Assembly: GCA_024278725.1 (NCBI GenBank)
Contig: JAJRSQ010000296.1
Coordinates: forward strand, 1-11,916
Length of the DNA: 11,916 bases
Direction: 5' to 3'
From: Chloroflexota bacterium
GTDB taxonomy: Bacteria > Chloroflexota > Anaerolineae > 4572-78
Every line of letters begins with the position of its first letter. The stretch's first letter is position 1. Both the position numbers and the translations under genes were made by a program. Positions 1 to 6,895 of this stretch are shown in pieces. The notes beneath the pieces are model-generated. The model ran no database searches. It had not been told where the DNA came from and worked only from the letters and a program-made list of their open reading frames with translations.

Positions 1-144
1 ACCTCCATTGGTATAGATTCCATCTGTGACACATTGCGTTATGGGATAGTGTATCATGCCTGTGTTCTGTAATTGTTCCGAGGGTGTTTTTCACATAGAG
101 ATGAATTGTTTTGGTTCAATCGGCATCCGGGGGAATTTATAAAA
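1..144. other. Left edge, no recognisable gene
   Basis: This stretch is more AT-rich than the rest of the window. The forward frame from base 1 stays open for 23 codons to a TAA at 70-72, so it could be the last part of a gene that starts outside the window. The encoded residues (beginning TSIGIDSICD) match no family I recognise. I see no RNA gene or promoter here, and the open frame may be chance. Confidence 0.3.
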
Positions 145-265
145 TGTCATTGCGAGGCGCGTTTTTTGCGCCGACCTGTGCCCCGGCGGGGTAAGCAATC
201 TCTGTGAACATTAGCGGAGATTGCACCCTTCGGGCATTTTCAACTTCGCTTCGCTCGCAATGACA
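145..265. repeat. Nested inverted-repeat (MITE/REP-like) element
   Basis: A perfect 12-bp inverted repeat, TGTCATTGCGAG at 145-156 and CTCGCAATGACA at 254-265, bounds 121 bp. Two smaller palindromes sit inside it: GGCGC/GCGCC (156-160 and 168-172) around a T-run, and GCAATCTC/GAGATTGC (195-202 and 217-224). From memory, the TGTCATTGCGAG and GCAATCTC blocks occur in dispersed palindromic repeats of many bacterial genomes. I see no target-site duplication and no coding capacity, so it is a dead or trans-mobilised repeat. Confidence 0.75.
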
Positions 266-291
266 GACCCCCTGAATTCCCAAAGAATCAG

Positions 292-328
292 AAAAAGGAC
301 AGCCAACAGATGATTGGCTGTCCTTTTT
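292..328 (-). terminator. Bidirectional intrinsic terminator of the LCP gene
   Basis: A 15-bp perfect stem pairs 292-306 with 314-328 around a 7-nt loop. The A-run at the left base gives a U-run on leftward transcripts, and six T residues (324-329) do the same rightward. It lies just past the stop codon of the leftward LCP gene at 351, so ending that transcript is its obvious role. Confidence 0.88.
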
Positions 329-350
329 TAATGGCGATTAATGTCGTTGA

Positions 351-1877
351 TTATTTGAGAATCAGCGATGATTGCGGTGAATTTTTCGGCGGTTCAAAAT
401 CCGCGCCGACAATGATGCGGATGTCCACATCACTTTGGGGGTTGGCGCTGCGCCGGATGTTTTCCGGGGCGACGTTGAAGAAATTGACCAGCGTTCCCAG
501 CGTATATTCTTTGTCGCTATAGACGACAATGACCGTGCGGGGGTAATCGGTGGTGTCTGCGGGTCCGAATTGCGCGATGTCAAAACCCTGGTCTTTCAGG
601 AAGAGCGCGGTTTGAGCGTCCAGCCCTTCGTAGGGGGTTCCGTTTTGGATGACGATTTTCGCCCCTTCCGCGGCGAGCTGTGCCCGCAATTCTTCGCGCT
701 GTTGTTGCTGTGCCTGAAGTTCGGCGGTTTGGGTGGCTTGTGCGGCTTGCGCGGCGATGATTTCCGCTTGCGAGGGTTCGTCGGCTTTCACCTCGGCAAA
801 CATGCGGTCAATCACCGGCTGAATTTTTTCGCGGAGCGGCAACAATACCATTGCCCCGGCATCGGTGATGTAATTGACGGTGTAATCGGAACCGAGCACC
901 ACACTTTCGATATTTTCCGGTTTAATTTCCGGCGCGATGTTCGCCAGTTCCAGAATATCCACCAGTTGCAGGTCGGTTTTCACCGTGCCTGCCATGGTTG
1001 TCCACAGTTCGGGGACTTTGGGCAGCAAATCCAATTGCAGGGCTTTGTCTTTGATTGCCATCAACACTTGCTGTTGGCGTTCCGCGCGCCCGAAGTCCGA
1101 ATCAACGTGACGGGTGCGGGCGTATTTCAACGCCGTTGCGCCGTCCATATGCTGCAATCCCGCGTCCATGTAGAAGGGGTCGTAGCCGTAATCTTCGCTG
1201 GGGAAGGTCGGGTCGTTCAACGGTTTGGGAACGTTGATGTCCAGCCCGCCGAGGGTGTCCACGATTTTGCGGAAACCGTCGAAATCAACTTCCACGTAAA
1301 AATGAACGGGGACGCCAAAATTATGCTGAACGGTTTTCATCGCCAGTGCCGCGCCGCCACCGGGATAGCCGTCTTTTTCGCCCAGATAATAGGCGGTGTT
1401 GATGCGGGAATCGTAGTAGCCCGGTATTTCCAGCCACACGTCACGCGGGATGGAGAGCATTCCGGCGGTTTTATTTTCCGGGTCAATGGTGACCAAAATC
1501 ATAGTATCGGTGCGGGCGTACTGTTCATCCGGGCGTTTGTCAATGCCCAGCAACAGGATGTTGACGCGCTGTTTTTGTTTGTAGTCGGGTAGGGGAACAC
1601 CGGTGATGCCGGTGACGGGAATTTCGCCGCCGCGCTGGGGAATGACACCGATGGTCGGGCTGTTGCCCTCGCCGGCGGAGGGGAGTGAAATATCAATGTA
1701 GGGCAGGTTGGGTACTTCTATCGTCGCAACCGTTTCTTTCACCGAGTTATAGAGTAAATATCCGATGAATACTCCGGCGAGCAGGAACAGCAATGTTAAA
1801 AGGATACTGATATATCTAGAGAAGGATGATGGGAGTTGATAATCTGAGTTTTGCTTTACTTGCGTATGTGTTGTCAT
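351..1877 (-). CDS. LytR-CpsA-Psr (LCP) family cell-wall polymer transferase
   Basis: This 508-residue protein is predicted to sit in the cytoplasmic membrane with its catalytic part outside. LCP enzymes move undecaprenyl-linked glycopolymers (teichoic acid, arabinogalactan or capsule-type) onto peptidoglycan. Residues 1-21 are a short cytoplasmic tail and about 23-46 form one membrane helix. The LCP domain spans about 105-280. It shows the family arginine/aspartate set: ARTDT (121-125), SIPRD (142-146), YARTR (252-256) and RAERQQ (264-269). An Ala/Gln-rich, probably coiled segment (370-404) leads to a LytR_C-type domain (about 405-495, beginning IVIQNG). Length and order fit the family. The ATG has no Shine-Dalgarno sequence, and a TATAAT lies 8 bp upstream, so the mRNA may be nearly leaderless. 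The polymer transferred cannot be told from sequence. Confidence 0.93.
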   Translation of the reverse strand: MTTHTQVKQNSDYQLPSSFSRYISILLTLLFLLAGVFIGYLLYNSVKETVATIEVPNLPYIDISLPSAGEGNSPTIGVIPQRGGEIPVTGITGVPLPDYKQKQRVNILLLGIDKRPDEQYARTDTMILVTIDPENKTAGMLSIPRDVWLEIPGYYDSRINTAYYLGEKDGYPGGGAALAMKTVQHNFGVPVHFYVEVDFDGFRKIVDTLGGLDINVPKPLNDPTFPSEDYGYDPFYMDAGLQHMDGATALKYARTRHVDSDFGRAERQQQVLMAIKDKALQLDLLPKVPELWTTMAGTVKTDLQLVDILELANIAPEIKPENIESVVLGSDYTVNYITDAGAMVLLPLREKIQPVIDRMFAEVKADEPSQAEIIAAQAAQATQTAELQAQQQQREELRAQLAAEGAKIVIQNGTPYEGLDAQTALFLKDQGFDIAQFGPADTTDYPRTVIVVYSDKEYTLGTLVNFFNVAPENIRRSANPQSDVDIRIIVGADFEPPKNSPQSSLILK

Positions 1878-1885
1878 AGCGTGCG

Positions 1886-1914
1886 ATTATAACATAGCCC
1901 GAAATCTGCGCAAA
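1886..1914 (-). promoter_or_regulatory. Candidate promoter of the LCP gene
   Basis: On the leftward strand a perfect -10 hexamer TATAAT (1886-1891) stands 17 bp from a weak -35 TTTGCG (1909-1914). The expected transcript start is near 1879, only about two bases before the ATG. That fits the absence of a ribosome-binding site. The -10 is convincing and the -35 is not. Confidence 0.4.
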
Positions 1915-1937
1915 ATCTCTTAAGCGAATATGCCTAT

Positions 1938-1965
1938 ATGACTTTAAAGGTCGTTTCCATATAAT
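1938..1965 (+). promoter_or_regulatory. Possible distal promoter toward btpA
   Basis: ATGACT (1938-1943) and a perfect TATAAT (1960-1965), with a 16-bp spacer, face the BtpA gene. If used, it would give a leader of roughly 190 nt that runs through the DnaA-box-like sites. The region is AT-rich, so a chance match is possible. Confidence 0.3.
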
Positions 1966-2031
1966 GAGATGAGGATTATGTGAGAATTAATGCAACCATT
2001 TTAGTAAAAAAAGCGAAAAAATGCAAAAACC

Positions 2032-2089
2032 TGTGGATAACCTCTGTTAATTTGTGGATAGCAGTGGAGAAAAAAGGGAATTATCCCCC
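2032..2089. promoter_or_regulatory. DnaA-box-like cluster
   Basis: TGTGGATAA (2032-2040) is an exact complement of the consensus DnaA box TTATCCACA. TGTGGATAG (2053-2061) differs by one base and starts 21 bp later, on the same face of the helix. A weaker TTATCCCCC (2081-2089) follows on the other strand. An A-rich tract (about 2001-2030) precedes them. The neighbours are not replication genes, so DnaA-linked control of the flanking promoters is as likely as any origin role. Confidence 0.4.
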
Positions 2090-2094
2090 AAGTT

Positions 2095-2124
2095 TTGACG
2101 ATAACCGTATGGTAATCGTAGGAT
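2095..2124 (+). promoter_or_regulatory. Candidate proximal promoter of btpA
   Basis: TTGACG (2095-2100) and TAGGAT (2119-2124) are spaced by 18 bp and predict a start near 2131. The leader would be about 29 nt and carry AGGAG at 2147-2151, 8 nt before the ATG at 2160. That ribosome-binding site supports the chosen start. Confidence 0.45.
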
Positions 2125-2159
2125 AAACGTCGGACTTTGCGAAAATAGGAGCGAAGAGA

Positions 2160-2957
2160 ATGCAAAATTTTCTGAAAAACAGTAAAGCCATCATCGGGAT
2201 GATTCATGTGGGGGCATTGCCCGGCACGCCGAATTACGGCGGGTCGCTGGCGCAGGTGGTGGACAAAGCCGTGACGGAAGCGGAAATTTATACGGCGGCG
2301 GGAATCGACGTGCTGGCGATTGAAAATATGCACGATATCCCCTACCTGAACCGGCGGGTGGGACCGGAAATTGTGGCGGCGATGACGGTGGTGGGGCAGG
2401 CGGTGAAACAAACATCCGGCTTGCGTTGTGGCATCCAAATTTTAGCCGGGGCGAATGATGCCGCGCTGGCGGTGGCACTGGCGGCGCAACTCGATTTCAT
2501 TCGCGCGGAAGGATTTGTTTTCGCCCATACCGCCGATGAAGGTATCATCAACGCCGATGCGGGCGCATTGTTGCGTTATCGCCGCCAAATTGAGGCTAAA
2601 GATATTTTGATTCTCACCGATATAAAAAAGAAGCACAGCGCGCACGCCCTCACCGCCGATGTATCGCTGGCGGAGACCGCCCACGCCGCCGAATTCTTTC
2701 TCAGCGACGGGGTGATTGTGACCGGCGCGGCAACCGGACAGCCCGCCGAAGTGGACGATGTGGCGCAGGTGCAAGCCGCCGTCGAAATTCCCGTGCTGGT
2801 GGGGTCGGGTGTTACGGTGGAGAATGTTCACCGCTTTTTGCCCGTCGCCGACGCGCTGATTGTCGGCTCAACCTTCAAAACCGATGGACGCTGGAGCAGC
2901 CCATTGGATGCGGGGCGCGTGCGAGCATTCATGGAAAAAGTAGCCCAATTGCGCTGA
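2160..2957 (+). CDS. btpA: BtpA/SgcQ family TIM-barrel protein
   Basis: The 265-residue product matches the BtpA family over its whole length. These are soluble (beta/alpha)8-barrel proteins. The cyanobacterial founder is needed for photosystem I accumulation, and SgcQ sits in a sugar-metabolism operon, but the reaction is not settled. Family signatures include IIGMIHVGALPGTP near the start (11-24), IDVLAIENMHDIPY (49-62), GIQILAGAND (91-100), ADEGIINADAG (125-135) and DIKKKHSAHALT (154-165). Two Gly-rich segments late in the barrel, VIVTGAATG (185-193) and PVLVGSGVT (211-219), with ALIVGSTFK (232-240), look like the phosphate-binding end of such barrels. An AGGAG site fixes the start. No photosynthesis gene is near, so a sugar- or nucleoside-phosphate role is more likely than a photosystem one; that is inference. 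Confidence 0.9.
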   Translation: MQNFLKNSKAIIGMIHVGALPGTPNYGGSLAQVVDKAVTEAEIYTAAGIDVLAIENMHDIPYLNRRVGPEIVAAMTVVGQAVKQTSGLRCGIQILAGANDAALAVALAAQLDFIRAEGFVFAHTADEGIINADAGALLRYRRQIEAKDILILTDIKKKHSAHALTADVSLAETAHAAEFFLSDGVIVTGAATGQPAEVDDVAQVQAAVEIPVLVGSGVTVENVHRFLPVADALIVGSTFKTDGRWSSPLDAGRVRAFMEKVAQLR

Positions 2958-2963
2958 ATCAAT

Positions 2964-3177
2964 CATCACCCAACAGGGCTGTTGCAAAGTCGCTTGACAA
3001 ACAATACTTTGCGCAGGAAATGTAGGGGCACGCTGCAGCGTGCCCCTACAACGCCACCGATTTTCGTTAAAACCGGAAGAAAGTGCGTAAGAGCGGCTCG
3101 CAAATCGCCTCTGCGGCGTGAAATCATGAAAACCGGCAACCTTAAAATTTACTTTGCAACAGCCGTGCATCACCCAA
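2964..3177. mobile_element. 194-bp MITE-like element with 10-bp target duplication
   Basis: A perfect direct repeat CATCACCCAA (2964-2973 and 3168-3177) flanks an element at 2974-3167. The element ends in terminal inverted repeats of 17 bp with one mismatch: CAGGGCTGTTGCAAAGT (2974-2990) against the complement of 3151-3167. There is no transposase, so it would be mobilised in trans. The TIR core CTGTTGCAAAGT resembles, from memory, ends of IS6-family elements, but those make 8-bp duplications, so I do not assign a family. It holds a perfect TTGACA at 2994-2999 without a matching -10, and an internal 30-bp palindrome listed separately. Confidence 0.8.
3021..3050. repeat. Perfect 30-bp palindrome inside the MITE-like element
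   Basis: The half-site TGTAGGGGCACGCTG (3021-3035) is followed with no spacer by its exact complement (3036-3050), giving a 15-bp-per-arm palindrome centred on CTGCAG. It could extrude as a cruciform, or act as a transcription stop hairpin for btpA, although no T-run follows. It may be part of the MITE or an older repeat inserted in it. Confidence 0.85.
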
Positions 3178-3185
3178 AAATCCCG

Positions 3186-3214
3186 TTGAGTTATGCCGGG
3201 AGTCATGCTACAAT
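3186..3214 (+). promoter_or_regulatory. Promoter of the MBL-STAS-kinase-ATPase gene
   Basis: TTGAGT (3186-3191) and TACAAT (3209-3214) are separated by exactly 17 bp, each one or two bases from consensus. The start would fall near 3221, giving a leader of about 34 nt. The site lies just outside the MITE-like element (ending 3167), so the insertion left it intact. Confidence 0.6.
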
Positions 3215-3254
3215 TTAATGAAGCCAACCGGAGATTAGCCAAGACGCTATCAAT

Positions 3255-6200
3255 ATGAAAATACGAATTTGGGGTGCGCGCGGTTCCATCCCCTCTCCCC
3301 TAAAGCCTGATGCCATAGAAGACAAAATCACCCGGGCGATTTTACAAATGCCGCCCATTGATACCACCGATGAAGCGGCAGTCCATGCTTATGTTCAATC
3401 GTTGCCGCCGTTGATGCGCGGCACGGCGGGCGGCAATACCGCCTGCGTGGAAATTGATGCCGGGCGTGAATTTTTCATCATGGATGCCGGTTCGGGCATC
3501 CGCGAGTTGGGCTTGGCTTTGATGAAGGGTCCGTGCGGGCGCGGGGAAGGTGTCATCCACATTTTCTTCAGCCATCCCCATTGGGACCATATTCAAGGGT
3601 TTCCGTTTTTCGCGCCCGCGTTTATTCCCGGCAACAAAATCAATTTTTACAGCATACATGATGTGCGCACGGCATTGGTTGACCAGCAGCGCCCGCTGAC
3701 CTTCCCCGTTTCTTTGGATTATATGCGGGCGGAGCGGGAATTCATTCAGGTGGAGGTTGGTGTACCGTTCACGGTGGGTCCGCTGCGCATCAACACCATC
3801 CCCAATGCCCATCCGGGGGTGGCGTACAGTTACCGTTTTGAGGACAAATACAGCACCTTTGTGTTCGCCAGCGATGCCGAATACAAAAATCTCGATAGCG
3901 CCAGCATTCAACCGTATCTGCAATTTTTCAAAGATGCCGATTTGCTGTTGTTTGACGCGCAATATACCCTCAAAGAAGCGTGGCAAAAAGTTGATTGGGG
4001 GCATAGCTCGGCGATGATTGGCGTGGATTTGGCGCGCGCCGCCGGGGTGAAACGCCTGCTGTTGTTCCATCATGACCCCACCTATTCCGATGCGGATTTG
4101 ATGCAGATACAAAAAACCGCCGAAGTGTATCAGGCGCAGGATAGCGCGCAATCGCCCTGTAAAATTATTGTGGCGTATGAAGGGCTGACCATTGATTTGG
4201 CGCCGCCGGGGTTGGTGGAAATGCAGATGATCTCTGAAACGGATGCCGCTGTGCTGACCCCCTCCAGTATGTTCAGCCAGCAAAGTGTTGTCCAGCTTGA
4301 AAAGAAACTGAAACAACTTTCGGCGCAGGGCACACATTCCACGCCCATCATTGATTTGTCGCAAATTGAAACGCTGTCGGTGGCGGGGTTGAAGGCGTTG
4401 CTCACCCTGCACCGCAAGCAGGGCGGCAATCAGATTGTGCTGGCGAATCCGTCGCGCAGCACCCGCGAAATTATCAAGCTGAGCGGGTATCAGAGCATTT
4501 TTGCCATCTACCCGTCCATCGAATCGGCGCTGGTGGCGGTGCAAACCAGAGAGGCGTTGAATTTGCCCGGACAACTCATCAACGACCGCTACCGCATCGA
4601 GCGAAAAATGGGCGAAAGTCCGCTGGGCATTGCGGTTAAAGCTACCGATATGCACACCGGGAAAACCGTCGCGCTGAAAATTCTGTCGCCGTTTTTCAGC
4701 GCGGAGACCACCGAGAAATTCATGCAGATGGCGCGCCCGCTGCTGTCGCTGTCGCACCCGAATATCACCGGCGTGCTTGATTGCATCCGGACTGAAAAAT
4801 ACACTTTTCTGGTGGAAGAATTTGAAACCGGCGACCCGCTTCAAGTCCGGTTGGATGAAGAGCCGAAGCCGATGGCGACGGAAGCGGCGACACAATTGGT
4901 CTTCCAAATTACCGCTGCGCTGGCGCACGCGCACAGCGCCAACATTGTGCATGGCGATTTGAAACCGCAAAATATCTTCCTCTCCGCAGAGGGCGCGCGG
5001 GTGAGCGGGTTCGGGTTGGGGCGGTTGGATGAGGGGCGAAATCTGCTCAGCGCGCCGTTGCTGCTGTTAAGCCCGTTGTATCTTGCCCCGGAGCAAATTG
5101 AGGGCGCGGCGATTGACCATCGCACCGATTTGTACGCGCTGGGCGTGCTGATGTACCGGCTTTTCACCGGCTGTTTGCCCTTCACCGGCTCCGACCATGA
5201 AATTATGCGCGGACATCTGAAGCTGTCGCCCGTGCCGTTGCGCAATTTGAACCCCGATTTGTCGCCCGTGCTGGAGCATATGGTGCTCAAATTGATGGCA
5301 AAAGACCCCGACGCGCGGTATCAGTCGGTGCGGCAGGTGATGGGTGTTTTGCACAGCCTCAATCTGCGCCGCACGCAACTCTTCCCCATGTCCGGCACAT
5401 CTGTTTTGCGGAAAACGTCGCTCAACCAACTGACCGGCAGGTGGAAATCCGCGCAGACTTCCGGCGGGCAATTCGTGGTGATTTCCGGAGAGGCGGGCAG
5501 CGGAAAATCGACGCTCGTCCGGCAATTCGCCGAGAAAATTGCGCCCCCGTTCTTTTTTGTCGGCAATGCCGCCAACCTTGATGTTGATTTGCCCTACGCC
5601 CCCATCACCGAAATTCTGACGGCATATTTTTCCCGCCCCAACCCTCCCACCGACGATGCCGCCGTACGATATGCGGCAATTGCGCCCATCATGCCGGTTT
5701 GGGCGGCTCATCATCCCCCCGCATCTCCGGTGCAGCCGACGCCGGCGGAGATGCGCCGATTTCTGACCGGGGTGCTGGACGTGTTCGCCACGGAAACGCG
5801 GCAACAGCCGTGGGTGATGGTGCTGGAAAACATCCACCGGGCAGACCGGGCGACGCTCGATATGCTGTACCATCTGGTTCGGCATCGCGGTGAAATGCGC
5901 GCGCTGATTATCGCCACCGTGGATGATTCCGCGCTTTCCGCCGAACATCCCGCCCGAAAATTCTTTGAACGGCTCGCCGCCGCCGAGATTGCGCCCCATC
6001 AAATCACTCTGAAAGGGTTCTCTCGGACGCACACGCGCAAAATTCTCACCGGCATTTGGGGGGATGGTGTGCCGTCGAAATGGGTGAAAACGCTGCATAA
6101 ACACACGGCGGGCAATCCGTTGTTTTTGGAGGAATTAGCCCGGGCGCTGACGGATGACGGGAAGGTTTTGTGGCAGAACGGCACGTGGCAATTCGCCGAT

Positions 6201-6842
6201 ATTGAGGCGGTGCGCCTGCCGCAAACCGCGCGGGAGACCATTTGGCGGCGGTTGCACCATCTGAACCCCGATGCGCAAACGCTGCTGCGGCAATCGGCGG
6301 TGTGGGGCAAACAGTTCCGCCTGGCGGATTTGCAGACGGTGAGCGGTTTGGCGGCAGAAGAAATTTTATCGGAATTGGATGATGCGTTGGCGGGCGAATT
6401 GATTTTTGAAACGCCGGAAGCGGGCGTGTTCGCCCATCGGCATTCGGAAATACAATTGGTGCTGTATGCCGATATTGGCGCGGCGCGGCGGCATTTGCTG
6501 CATCGTCAGATTGCCACTGTGCTGGAGCGCACGCTTGACGCGCCCAATAAACTTCCGCAGTTGGCGCATCATTACAAAGAAGCAGACTTGCCCGAAAAGG
6601 CGATTCCCTTCGCCATTTCTGCCGCCGAGCAGGCGGTTCGCATGTTTGCACCGAAGGTGGCGCTGCAATGGTACAATGACGCGCTGGAAATGCTGAATCA
6701 GCTCAGCCCGCAAACCATTGACGATTATCAAACCTACCAAAGCACCATCCATCAGGCGTTGGGGCAAGTGCTGACGCTGTTTCAGGAATTTGATGAAACG
6801 CTCGAAGAACTGGCTCGCGCATCTGTCGGCGGGGCGGGATAA
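3255..6842 (+). CDS. MBL-fold hydrolase / STAS / pseudokinase / STAND ATPase fusion
   Basis: A 1195-residue multidomain signalling protein, probably cytosolic: no signal peptide or membrane helix is seen. Residues 1-315 are a metallo-beta-lactamase fold of the phosphodiesterase/RNase Z-like type, with GGNTACVEI (59-67), the metal motif HPHWDH (107-112), and probable ligands H186, D207, H250 and H273 (FHHDP). Residues about 325-430 form a STAS domain (DLSQIETLSVAGLKAL, 367-382). The serine normally phosphorylated appears to be V376, with S375 adjacent. Residues 446-700 are kinase-like: K475 and HGDLKPQN (566-573) are present, but the glycine loop is GESPLG, the helix-C glutamate is M492 and DFG is GFG (585-587). 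This suggests a pseudokinase. Residues 715-1090 are an AAA_16/STAND-type ATPase with Walker A GEAGSGKST (745-753) and Walker B-like VMVLENIHRAD (854-864). The helical, TPR-like tail is short and may be truncated. No Shine-Dalgarno is seen, but MKIRIWGARGS is a typical start for this fold. Substrate and partners are unknown. Confidence 0.9.
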   Translation: MKIRIWGARGSIPSPLKPDAIEDKITRAILQMPPIDTTDEAAVHAYVQSLPPLMRGTAGGNTACVEIDAGREFFIMDAGSGIRELGLALMKGPCGRGEGVIHIFFSHPHWDHIQGFPFFAPAFIPGNKINFYSIHDVRTALVDQQRPLTFPVSLDYMRAEREFIQVEVGVPFTVGPLRINTIPNAHPGVAYSYRFEDKYSTFVFASDAEYKNLDSASIQPYLQFFKDADLLLFDAQYTLKEAWQKVDWGHSSAMIGVDLARAAGVKRLLLFHHDPTYSDADLMQIQKTAEVYQAQDSAQSPCKIIVAYEGLTIDLAPPGLVEMQMISETDAAVLTPSSMFSQQSVVQLEKKLKQLSAQGTHSTPIIDLSQIETLSVAGLKALLTLHRKQGGNQIVLANPSRSTREIIKLSGYQSIFAIYPSIESALVAVQTREALNLPGQLINDRYRIERKMGESPLGIAVKATDMHTGKTVALKILSPFFSAETTEKFMQMARPLLSLSHPNITGVLDCIRTEKYTFLVEEFETGDPLQVRLDEEPKPMATEAATQLVFQITAALAHAHSANIVHGDLKPQNIFLSAEGARVSGFGLGRLDEGRNLLSAPLLLLSPLYLAPEQIEGAAIDHRTDLYALGVLMYRLFTGCLPFTGSDHEIMRGHLKLSPVPLRNLNPDLSPVLEHMVLKLMAKDPDARYQSVRQVMGVLHSLNLRRTQLFPMSGTSVLRKTSLNQLTGRWKSAQTSGGQFVVISGEAGSGKSTLVRQFAEKIAPPFFFVGNAANLDVDLPYAPITEILTAYFSRPNPPTDDAAVRYAAIAPIMPVWAAHHPPASPVQPTPAEMRRFLTGVLDVFATETRQQPWVMVLENIHRADRATLDMLYHLVRHRGEMRALIIATVDDSALSAEHPARKFFERLAAAEIAPHQITLKGFSRTHTRKILTGIWGDGVPSKWVKTLHKHTAGNPLFLEELARALTDDGKVLWQNGTWQFADIEAVRLPQTARETIWRRLHHLNPDAQTLLRQSAVWGKQFRLADLQTVSGLAAEEILSELDDALAGELIFETPEAGVFAHRHSEIQLVLYADIGAARRHLLHRQIATVLERTLDAPNKLPQLAHHYKEADLPEKAIPFAISAAEQAVRMFAPKVALQWYNDALEMLNQLSPQTIDDYQTYQSTIHQALGQVLTLFQEFDETLEELARASVGGAG

Positions 6843-6860
6843 TTATCTCCCAATGAAATT

Positions 6861-6889
6861 TTGCAAAAATTCGGCAACTATGCTATAGT
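6861..6889 (+). promoter_or_regulatory. Promoter just upstream of the hairpin-terminator unit
   Basis: TTGCAA (6861-6866) and TATAGT (6884-6889) are spaced by 17 bp, with a TGC extension before the -10. The predicted start is near 6896. It begins 18 bp after the stop of the fusion gene and points into two hairpins rather than directly at a coding region. Confidence 0.5.
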
Positions 6890-6895
6890 CTTCTC

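Noticed and set aside
1..350. Possible tRNA or CRISPR repeat in the left gap
   Set aside because: No cloverleaf and no spaced direct repeats. The structure seen is an inverted repeat plus a terminator.
435..1592. Long open frame opposite the LCP gene
   Set aside because: It is rich in His, Gln, Arg and Phe with no recognisable domain, and lies entirely antisense to a clear LCP protein. It is a GC-driven shadow frame.
2982..3218. Short open frame across the MITE
   Set aside because: It runs through the inverted repeats and the palindrome, has no ribosome-binding site and resembles no protein.
3342..4970. 542-codon open frame antisense to the fusion gene
   Set aside because: Its composition (His/Arg/Gln-rich) and lack of any motif contrast with the clearly conserved forward protein, so it is not a gene.
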